This document shows positions 1-11,747 of a DNA stretch of 64,000 nt, piece by piece. The translations under genes and the position numbers were made by a program. Below the pieces are notes generated by a model that had not been told where the DNA came from, ran no database searches, and was given only the letters and a program-made list of their open reading frames with translations. The DNA lies in NCBI GenBank assembly GCA_963082875.1, contig OY720100.1, forward strand, positions 10,416,001-10,480,000. The letters run 5' to 3'. Every line of letters starts with the position of its first letter. The stretch's first letter is position 1. This stretch comes from Corella eumyota. Taxonomy: Eukaryota; Chordata; Ascidiacea; Phlebobranchia; Corellidae.

Positions 1-2382
<2,382 letters not shown>

Positions 2383-2385
2383 ACC

Positions 2386-5300
2386 TTATTTACTAGTGAC
2401 GCCACCCATGACGTCAATCATAGCCGATAAAGTTACGCAATTTTTCATGCTCGTAACAACAACGTTATTGTTATTGCTTGACGGGCCTGTAAAATATACC
2501 ATTTTTTTAATTCCTATTTGTTAAGGCATGTTTAGGTTAAGCTGGACTTTTTTCAATCTATTTTTAAAGCTTGGTTCGTGTAGATATATTTGTTAAACTT
2601 ATCACAGACTATTTGCTATTTTAACTGATGGTAAGTAAACACAGCTTTAGCGTTAAATCGGATATGCTTTTTTTAAGCTTATGACGGAGTCTTTACGGCT
2701 TACCTTTCAGTAATGTTACTGCATTCACAACAGTTTCTTTAAAACCATCTTGGATTTTTGCTTGTCCAACTAGCAAACATACCCAATCATATTCTTTATT
2801 TTTCACGTTGTCTGCGATTATTTCGTTCTCTTTCACACCCTTGTACGTTCCTCGAAGCAATATTTCGTGGATTCGAGATGGCGCTAGAGTGGAGAATATT
2901 TCAAACTACATGGTTTTGAAATTGAATTAAAATGTTATATTGTAGTTTAAACTGTTTTCGCATGCTTTTAAAAATGCAGCGTAAGTTTTTTTATATACGC
3001 TATCTAACGTTTAACTAAAATTTTTGTGTGGCCTTTTAATTTGAATTATAAAACTCGTACCTTCCGTAGTTCAACAATGAGGACCTGTAGAGTAAACAAA
3101 AATTAATTTAAAATTTAATTAAAATGTAGATATTTTTTAATAATTCAAAATTAAATTACTTCGAGTAAAATTGTGATGTTTTGTTGCTTTTCCACCTTGC
3201 TTTTGTGATTGTACATGGTTACATTCTTCATTACGTGATTGTTAAAATCTTTGAAATGTTTCGGATCGTTCTGTAGTTAAAAAGGGAGAATTAAACTTAA
3301 AATATCGGAAATCTGATATAGTTTAAAACAACTATATGTTTAACATAATAAGATTAAGGGGACTGTACAGTGCAAATGTATCTTTAAAGTTTTGCAGTCA
3401 TGCTGCAGGTTTTTTAAGGTTTTTAGTTTATATTGCGTTAAAATCAATAGTCTGTGAATAAGGACAAATCCATTGGGTGACTTTGTAAAACCATCTTTGT
3501 GGCGTAATAGAAAATTTGCGTCAAGGTTTAGTATGGAATATTCGTCTTATTATAGCAGGCCCATTTTTTATGTTTTTCTATTTATTCTATCGATTGTTAA
3601 TTACCGAAAAAATAGCAATGTGTTGTATAAAGTCCGGATCTAAAAACAAAACAAATGAAGGTTCGTTTGCTTCCAAAGTAAATCTTGAAGGTTTATGCAC
3701 AAGTGCTTCTGCTTCGCATATAACAAACGGGTATTTGTTTGCTTGTAAGTTGCATACTAGTAAGTCTTTTTCATCTTTAACCATTAAACTGTGACAAATA
3801 TTTAGAAATAGGTAAAATTAAGTTGCTGTGATTTACTTATATTTTGTACAACTATATTGTTTTTAGGTAAGGGGCAAGGCTTGTTCACATGACAGGGTAA
3901 CGTTGCATTGCGTCTTGTAAGTTTGCAAGTTCTAGGGATTTCTTTTTAAATTTTGATAAAAAATATTTATTGAAAGTGTACCGCTTACGAAAACTTTTGC
4001 TCCAGCCACAAAATTTTACGAAATCTTACGTAACTTTCGCAAAATTTCGTACGTGTCACGCTGTTGATTTTAAATGGTTACGCAATCTTGCATTACGTTG
4101 CGTACGCCGTGTGAACAGGCCTTTAGTCTAAAATATGTCTTAAGATTTGTTCTGCATATTAAAGAGTCTGTCTTACCTGCCTTTACACAAAATCCAAAAT
4201 CCACAAATTTTTTCGTTTTTTGCTACCAAGGTTGCTCCTTTGGGTAATAACCAAATTGATTCCGGTTTCAACTCGTCAACTAAATTGGTTAGATTCTCCT
4301 TGTTCCAATTTGAAAAAATTAAAGTCTGCAATAGATTATTTTGGGGACGGTAGAAAATAATAAAAAGAATTAATTAGAACAGATTTAAATTAAGGTTTTT
4401 GGTTGATCTCATGATTTTTAAACGGATTTAAAAAAAACAATTTTAGTTTAAAGTAATGGAATAAAAAATTTATATTACCGCTACTAACATAATCTTTGCT
4501 TGCCCAAACGGGAACGCCGAATCTATTGGAAAGAAATTGTTTGAACAGATTTAAATGAAAAAAAAAACAAATGAAACGGAAATAAATGGAACGGAAACAA
4601 ATGGATCGGAAACAAATGGATCGGAAACAAATGGAAAGGAAAAAAATGGAACGGAATTAAATGGAACGGAAACTTATGGGGCAGAAATTGTTGGAACGGA
4701 TTTATGTAAAACGGATTTATATTGGATAAGGAAACTGTTGGAATAAGTTTATATAAAACGAAAACAAATGGAACAAATTGAAAAAAAAGAAACTGTAGGA
4801 ATAATTTCAAATAACACTGAAACTGTTGGAAAGAATAGAATGGAAGCTGTTGAAAAGGATAGAACGGAAACTGTTGAAAAGGATAGAACAAAAGCTTTTG
4901 GGACGGAAACTGTTGGAAAGTATTAAACAGAAACTGTTGGAAATGATGGAACAGAAACTGTTAGAAAGAATAGAACGAAAGCTATTGGGACGGAAACTGT
5001 TGGAAAGGATAAAACAAAAACTGTTGGAAAGTATTAAAAGGAAACTGTTGGAAATGATGGAACAGAAACTGTTGAAAAGGATAGAACGAAAGCCATTGGG
5101 ACGGAAACTGTTGGAAAGGATTACAGTTTCCGTCCCAATAGCTTTCGTTGTATCCTTTTCAACAGTTTCTGTTCCATCATTTCCAACAATTTTTGTTCCA
5201 TCATTTCCAACAGTTTCTGTTTAATACTTTTCAGCAGTTACCGTCCCAATAATTTTGTTCTATTCTTTCCAACAGTTTCCGTCCCAATGGCTTTCGTTCT

Positions 5301-7057
5301 ATGCGTTCCAATAGTTTCTGTTCCATCATTTCCAACAGCTTTCGTTTAATACTTTTCAACAGTTTCCGTTCCAACAGTTTTTCATCTATCCTTTTCTAAC
5401 AGCTTCCGTTCTGCTTATGTTTTATCCTTTCCAACAGTTCCCGTTTCGTTTTCTTCCGCCAAAAAATTATCCTTCAAAAAAATCCGCTTTATTAAAATCC
5501 GTTCCATTAATTTCCGTTCTATTTGTTTCCTTTCCATTTGTTTCCTTTTCATTTGTTTCCGTTCCATTTTTTTCCGTTCCAGTTTTTTCGTTCCATTTGT
5601 TTCTTTTCCATTTGTTTTCTGTCCATTTTTTTCCTTTCCATTTGTTTCTTTTTCATTTTTTTCCTTCCATTTGTTTCCGTTCCATTTGTTTCTTTCCAAC
5701 AGTTTCTAGCGCCCCGCCCTAACCATATAAATAGAACTATTATAATATAAGCAATAGCAGTGATTGTGGTAATGTGTTATATTCATTTTAAACTGTTTTT
5801 TAGTTTGCATTTTCCCTTTTTGTTTTTGTATTTGCGTTTACTTTATTAAAATTACAGTTAATTCCTTTCTATTGATTTTTTATAGATTCTGGGTAGAAAA
5901 AAAAAATTGGATATATAAATATTAAAACATTTGTTTTAATATAATTTAAACTTACATTTTCCAGAACTCGGGTAATGTTTTTTTTGTAATCTTTTTTTCC
6001 AATTTCAGTCGTGGTATCTAAACAGAATTTTCGTAATTCGGGTAACCACGTGACTGGCTTAATTTCTTTTTTTGTGACGTCATCAAATACATCGATGCTG
6101 AACTTCATCAGCTTGGACCTAATTTTAATTTTTTTTTTGTCAGATATAATTAAAATTTTAAATTGACTTACCCCCTGCAACAAACTATAGAGTCCTGGTA
6201 CCCTGGTTTTAGCAGCGATGACGTCACACCAAATATGTCACCTTTTCTCAGTATGGCTATTTCAATGTCGCCGATTTCAGTTTCGTGTTTAATTTTACAA
6301 GTACCTTCTGCGTTATTAAAAAATTAAAAATTTACAGCATCTATTGTTTTAGTTAATTGCCACAGCACAGGCTACATTTTGTTTGTTGTGATAATTTACT
6401 TCCGCTCCACAAACAGCATTTTTTCTTTTGAAGGTCAATGAACTGGGTATATATTGCCCACTTAGCTTTGTTATTATTATTATTATATATATATATATCA
6501 ATCATTACTTAAGCATAGTTTTAAGCTACCTGTTATTACATATACGTTTGCGTTTTTCTTTTCTTTTTCTAATACAGTTTTACTTTCTGTATAAGCTAAT
6601 GTTTGAAGAACTGATGGAACTATCTTTTCTTTTAGAAGTCGGTCCATGGGCTCATATTTTAGCCATCTCTTTAGGCAACTAATATATTTTAAATTAAAAT
6701 ACTTACTTCAAGCATTAAAGTTGTTTAAAAATTTTTAAACCTTTGTATAAATTTTAGTTCGGATGGTGCACTATGTTGTTTATCTTTTTGTCGCTTTTTT
6801 AACTTGTAATTACGTTTTCTAGCACGTTTGTTTTGAACTTAAATAAAATAAATTATATTAGAATTATTAATATTTACAGGTATGGCTATGGGTTTAATGT
6901 TTTGCTGGTAAACTAGATAGGTAACTAATAAGGTTGGTAAAAATAACATGTCAAAATTAAAATATATATCTTTTTACCCAAGTTAATATTTAGCCTTACC
7001 GGGTGCGATTTTTCCTTGTATTTCATTTCCCAACAATTTAGCTGGCTTCGAGCCCAT
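2386..7057 (-). CDS. Protein with two degenerate cyclic-nucleotide-binding (cNBD) folds
   Basis: Twelve exons found, from ATG at 7057: 7000-7057, 6741-6837, 6530-6678, 6172-6307, 5956-6118, 4479-4522 (tentative), 4177-4325, 3605-3788, 3160-3270, 3061-3084, 2704-2905, 2386-2486 (TAA). They sum to 1418 nt, so one exon of 3n+1 nt is missing between 4523 and 5955, where a large palindromic repeat sits. The first fold is seen in VYVITEGTCKI and ILRKGDIFGVTSSLL, with Val where cyclic-nucleotide binders have the FGE glutamate and no phosphate-binding arginine. The second is seen in GFWILCKGSLMVKDEK and EALVHKPSRFTLEA, which keeps the arginine but lacks the Gly-Glu pair. The N-terminus is short and basic (KRARKRNYKLKKRQK). 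Binding of cAMP or cGMP is therefore doubtful. It resembles the loosely defined CNBD proteins, but I cannot assign an orthologue. The gene is tail-to-tail with CDC5L, 3 bp apart. Confidence 0.72.
3874..4125. mobile_element. Short inverted-repeat element (MITE), copy 1
   Basis: About 250 bp lying in an intron of the cNBD gene. The left end reads AAGGCTTGTTCACA and the right end TGTGAACAGGCCTTT, which are imperfect inverse copies; the inner parts are CpG-rich for this genome (GTTGCGTACGCCG). It has no coding capacity. The termini look like those of hAT-type MITEs, but I do not see a clean 8-bp target duplication. A second, more worn copy lies at about 45925-46152. Confidence 0.7.
4525..5706. 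repeat. Giant imperfect palindrome built of GGAAC-rich short repeats
   Basis: From about 4525 to 5125 the plus strand is an irregular tandem array of units such as AAATGGAACGGAAAC and GGACGGAAACTGTTGGAAAG. From about 5130 to 5706 the same units occur in inverse complement (TTTCCGTTCCATTTG, CTTTCCAACAGTTTCC). The two ~590-bp arms meet with almost no spacer near 5125-5130. The open frames across it are by-products of the repeat. It occupies the intron of the cNBD gene where one exon is missing, and its left edge abuts the acceptor of exon 4479-4522. Confidence 0.85.
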
Positions 7058-7247
7058 TTTTTGCCCTTTTCTATTTACTGTTTAATAAACACTTATGCTA
7101 AAAAAATAAACTATTTTATTTAGCAAATATACTTAAGTCTTAAATTATCTGTGATGTCACTGTGGTAAAATTAATAAAGACGCTTATGTTTTAAGTATGT
7201 TGGAAACTCTGATTTTGTTGTTTGACAACACTGTTAATTGGCTTTCT

Positions 7248-7680
7248 GGGAACGGAAAATGAAGGAACGGAAAATAAAGGAACCGGAAAATGAAGGAAAG
7301 CAAAAAAGGAGAGGGCGGAATCTTAAATACTAAAACGCGGAAATACCGTTGACTGTTTATTTAGGATTACTGTCATTTAATCGAAAACTGATAAGCGATA
7401 ATGAATTAATTTTTAGTACCCCAGCATACCCTAACTCTCTTTTATAAAATGCCCGTTAATTTCTAAAATAATATTGACTTAAATACAAATAAATAGTCTA
7501 CGGAATTTCCGCGTTTTATTTTTTTAAGATTCCGCTTCTCTTTTTTTCACTTTCCTTAAATTTCCGTTCCTTCATTTTCCGGTTCCTTCATTTTCCATTC
7601 CTTCATTTTCCGGTTCCTTCATTTTCCGTTCCTTCAATTTCCGTTCCTTCATTTTCCATTCCCTCAAATTCCGCGTCCCC
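7248..7680. mobile_element. Fold-back DNA element inserted in the left LTR
   Basis: 433 bp, flanked by GGCTTTCT (7240-7247) and GGCTATCT (7681-7688), an 8-bp target duplication with one mismatch. The other LTR shows the uninterrupted site. The ends are GGGAACGG and CGTCCCC. Both arms are tandem arrays of a ~13-bp unit (GGAACGGAAAATGAA and its inverse), about 100 and 180 bp long, around a ~155-bp centre. An 8-bp duplication suggests hAT-type mobilisation. It is non-coding and similar in style to the palindrome at 4525-5706. Confidence 0.85.
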
Positions 7681-8524
7681 GGCTATCTTTAGGCTTGTTT
7701 AATTGTGGTTTTTCATTATCTACTCTGTTTCTTTATGACTGTATTAAGTTAAATAAAGCCTAAGTTTACTAATTATACAATATTGCTGCAAAAACTGAAA
7801 ATTTAACTTTCAATGAAGAAAAGTTCATCATAGGTAAAAAGGAAATTAAACTACTTAGTTAACAATTACCATGTCACTCACTAACAGAGTAATAAAGCCC
7901 GATTCTGAGCGCTTGCGACCTTTAATTAAATTACCTGTTCCTTGATTAAAGTTAGAACTACAGCGGGTCATAGGAATGTTTGCTAACTAAGCCAAATGGA
8001 TTAAAGGATTTTCCGAAAAGATACGTCCCTTGACCAACAGTTGTCATTTTTCTCTCTGTATTAAAGCTGTTTCGGCTTTTGAACAATTCCGAAAGAAATT
8101 ATTGTCCGCTTGCCTTTCTTGTATCCGAGAAGATTTACCATTTTGCGTAGAATGCGATGCTTCTGACCATACAATAGCTGTAACACTATGTCAAGAAGGT
8201 CGCCCTGTGCCCTTCCTTTCATGAACTTTTTCTGTCAGTGAAAAACGCTACCCCATTGTTGAAAAAGAAACTGCAGCAATTATGGAACCAGTTCAGCGTT
8301 GGTTGCACTATTTGTATGGTCATCAGTTCCAGCTAATTACAGATCAGCGTGCAATTTCTTTTATGTTTGATCCTACAAAGAAAGGTAAAATTATAAATGC
8401 TAACCTTTAATTATGGAGAGCTGAACTTGGTGCCTTTAATTATCGTATAATTCATCGTCCAGGATAAGAAAACATAGTGCCTGACATGCTTTCAAGAGGG
8501 TTGCCAGAAGCTTCGGCCGTGAGA

Positions 8525-10138
8525 AGCTTCGGCCAGAAGGTTCGGCCTGCAAAAAATACGCGGGGGTCGGTGACGAATGTGCCGCGTAAAATGTCAGCTT
8601 AAGACCATATTTTACCGATATTCAAAATAAAATTTCACAAAAAGTATAATACATAAAAAAAATTTAATAAGTTGTTACGATAAATATATATGTTAGTTTT
8701 TAGAATATTTATTTTTTTTTAAATTGTTGTCTTAAAAATGTCTTTTTAAAACGGATTAAAGATGGGCGCTTATGGCCAGCAAAATTTACTTTCGGCCTGG
8801 ATAATTTTTCATTTAACTGCGGGAAGTCCACGACTTAAAGCCCGCGTTTGATGTCAACGTAACACCGTATTTATCGAAATTCAAAATAAAATTTGACAAA
8901 AAGTATAATACATAAAAACATTTTAATTGGCTGTTACGTTAATGACATACGTTAGTTTTAAGAATATTTTTTTTTAAGATTTATGTTTCAAAAACTAATT
9001 TTAAAACGGATTAAAGACAAGTGCTTTAGGCCTTCAAAATTTTACGACGAATCGCTCTCGGCCTGCGAAATTTTTCATTAAACTGTGGGGAGTCTGCAAC
9101 GTAAAGCCCACGTATACCTTTAACGCAAGACCATATTTTACCAATATTCAAAATGAATTTGACAAAAAGTAAAATAGTTAAAAAAGTTTTAACCTGTTGT
9201 TAAGATAAATATATATGTTAATTGTTGGAATATTTATTTTTTTTAATTTTTTTTCTCGAAAACGTAATTTTAAAACGTATTAAAAACGAACGCTTTTGAG
9301 GTAAAAACTTCGTGCTAGAACACATCACATTGATTTTAAACTTATATTATCAATATTTAAAACGAAATTACGAATAAGTTTAATTATAATTTTTCAATCC
9401 TACTGAAATAAAACCCATTTTCTAAAAAATTAAAAAACCATAACAAACACATAAGCATAAAATTTTAGGAAAAAATAAATTGCTTTAAAACAACTATTTA
9501 AAAGATAAACATCATTTTTTTACGCTTTTGTACTCAATCTACTATATAAAAAAATCCAAGTTTATTTAATATACAGCCCAAGATTTATAAAAAATAAATA
9601 TTCCAAAAATTAACATATATATTTATCTTAACAACAGGTCAAAACTTTTTTAACTATTTTACTTTTTGTCAAATTTTATTTTGAATATTGGTAAAATATG
9701 GTCTTGCGTTAAAGGTATACGTGGGCTTTACGTTGCAGACTCCACGCAGTTTTATGAAAAATTTCGCAGGCCGAGAGCGATTCGTCGTAAAATTTTGAAT
9801 TTCGATAAATACGGTGTTACGTTGACATCAAACGCGGGCTTTACGTCGTGGACTTCCCGCAGTTAGATGAAAAATTATGCAGGCCGTAAGTAAATTTTGC
9901 AGGGCATGAGCGCCCGTCTTTAATCCGTTTTAAAAAGACATTTTTAAGACAACAATTTAAAAAAAAAATATTCTAAAAACTAACATATATATTTATCGTA
10001 ACAACTTATTAAAATTTGTTTATGTATTATACTATTTGTGAAATTTTATTTTGAATATCGGTAAAATATGGTCTTAAGCTGACATTTTACGCGGCAATTT
10101 CGTCACCGACCCCCGCGTTTTTTGCAGGCCGAAGCTTC
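8525..10138. mobile_element. Large fold-back (palindromic) element inserted in the gypsy fossil
   Basis: The left arm begins near GAAGCTTCGGCC and runs through GCGGGGGTCGGTGACGAA and TGTCAGCTTAAGACCATA. The right arm ends with the inverse of the same sequences and GGCCGAAGCTTCTGG. Each arm contains about three diverged ~250-bp repeats (marker: CGTAAAGCCC followed by AAAATTTGACAAAAAGTA), so the element is both palindromic and internally repetitive; its centre is an AT-rich stretch at about 9310-9590. It has no coding potential. It interrupts the fossil between its RNase H and integrase parts and is therefore younger than it. Confidence 0.85.
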
Positions 10139-11371
10139 TGGTCCCCCCAAGAGTACCTGATACCTTATCTAGAATTTGTGGAAATCTAGGAGCAGAATTA
10201 AACATCCAAGAGTTGCATGCTCAGCTAGGTCATCCTGGAATAACTCGTCTCTATCATTTTATAAAGTCAAGAAACCATCCTTTCTCAATTGATAATACTC
10301 GACAAGTTTGTTAAAATTGTTAAATCTGTGCTGAAATCAAGCCGCGATTTTACAAAAAGAGTGAAGAAAAATTAGTCAAAGAAACACGTCCCTGGGAAAG
10401 ATTAAGTGTAGATTTTAAAGGACCTGTTAGAGGTTCCTATTCTTATATTCTTGTTATTGTAGATGAATGGAGCCGTTTTTCATTTACCTTTCCTTGTAAA
10501 GATATGTCTGCAAAAACTGTTATTAATTGTCTTTCCACTCTTTTTGCTCTTTTCGGCCTACCTTACTATATACACAGTGATAGGGGCTCAGCATTTCTGT
10601 CTAAAGAAATTAAAGAATACTTAAGCTCCAGGGGAATTTGTACCAGCAAAACAACTCCTTACCATTGTACTGGCAATTCTTAATGTGAGAGATATAATCA
10701 AACTATCTGGAGCACAGTTAAACTTATACTTAAGGAAAAGGGGTTGCCAGATGAAGGGTGGGTGACTTGCCAGAGGCTCTTCATTCTGTTGGGTCTCTTT
10801 TATGCACATCTACTAACTGCACACCAAATGAACAATTTTTCATGTTTGATAGACGCTCTATGCTTGGAAAATCTCTTCCTAGCTGGCCAGTACAGCCTAA
10901 CAGTGTTTTCTTGAGAAAGTTTGTGAAATAAAAATGACCCATTGTGTGAAGAAGTTGAGCTGTTGGATGTAAATACCAGTTTTGCCCATGTTAAGTTTCC
11001 TGATGGCCGCGAGTCAACGGTTTTTATTGGGGATCTTGCCCCTTGTCCTCCTCCTGCTTTGGAAAATGTTAAGTTTTACAAATCTGTCAGTTCAAATAAT
11101 ACTGATATTGCTCAAGTTCCAGTCAAGAATGAGAATAATATTGACAAAGATAGCAACCTTACCAATATAGATCTCATTAAGCCAGCTGAGAAGTTGGTGG
11201 AAGTACGCAGATCTTCTTGACAATCTAGACCACCTGATCGGTTTGGAGATTTGAGCACCTGATCATCAGAGACAATCTCATTACATGTTTCTAAACTGTT
11301 TATTCTTTGTTTGTTTTTATTACTTAACCTTTTACTGTAACCTTAACCATGTTTTCTTGAGTTAGGGTGAA

Positions 11372-11570
11372 TGTGGTAAAATTAATAAAGACTATTATGT
11401 TTTAAGTATTTTGGATACTCTGATTTTGTTGTTTGACAACACTGTGAATTGGCTTTCTTTTGGCTTGTTTAATTGTTGTTTCTTTCATTATCTACTCTGT
11501 TTCTTTATGACTGTATCAAGTTAAATAAAGCCTAAGTTTACTAAAAAATGTCTATTTAATGACCACCACA
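11372..11570 (+). repeat. Right LTR of the gypsy-type fossil
   Basis: 199 bp, from TGTGGT to ACCACA. It matches the left LTR at 7161-7247 and 7681-7771 except for the foreign insert there, and so serves as the empty-site reference for that insert. The last ~27 bp are not found at the inner edge of the left LTR. Confidence 0.85.
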
Positions 11571-11734
11571 GTCACAATTCAGTATTATGGTGTTTTAGGT
11601 AAACAAAATAAAATTTAAAACAATGCGACCAATAAAAAAAATCCTCTTGGTTGTCAGTATTGTAAAAGCTGATATTTTTGTGCCCATAACCCTAGATAAA
11701 ATAACAAAACAGACAATAACATATCTGTTTTTGT

Positions 11735-11747
11735 TTTATTTTATTTA
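11735..11747 (-). terminator. Poly(A) signal overlapping the GluD stop codon
   Basis: On the minus strand the stop codon sits in ATTAAATAAAATAAAAC, giving two overlapping AATAAA hexamers from the stop onward. If used, the 3' UTR would be only about 20-40 nt. The AT-rich background makes such hexamers common, so use is unproven. Confidence 0.4.

Larger units (their letters stand above)
7161..11570 (+). mobile_element. Broken Ty3/gypsy-type LTR retrotransposon (fossil) with two nested insertions
   Basis: The element starts TGTGGT and ends ACCACA (a 6-bp terminal inverse match), and is flanked by the 5-bp duplication GTCAC (7156-7160 and 11571-11575). Long terminal repeats lie at 7161 to about 7771 (enlarged by an inserted element) and 11372-11570. 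Parts recognisable between them: the end of reverse transcriptase and RNase H at about 7880-8520, and integrase at about 10170-11215. No gag or protease region is seen, so a large part of the interior is gone. It carries several breaks and is not functional. The shared LTR stretches differ by roughly 5% by eye, so the insertion is not recent. Fold-back elements sit inside the left LTR and inside the pol region. Confidence 0.9.

Noticed and set aside
2836-2883. Alternative acceptor at 2884 for the penultimate exon of the cNBD gene, which gives an early stop (RHLESTKYCFEERTRV)
   Set aside because: The acceptor at 2906 keeps phase with the preceding exon and opens 67 residues that splice in frame to a terminal exon with a stop.
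4523-5750. Several overlapping open frames of 60-130 aa on both strands (phenylalanine-rich or lysine/glutamate-rich)
   Set aside because: They are translations of the GGAAC-type short repeats of the palindrome; period and composition explain them fully.
9666-9866. 66-aa plus-strand open frame
   Set aside because: It lies inside the right arm of the large palindrome; the same sequence in the left arm is not open, and there is no family similarity.
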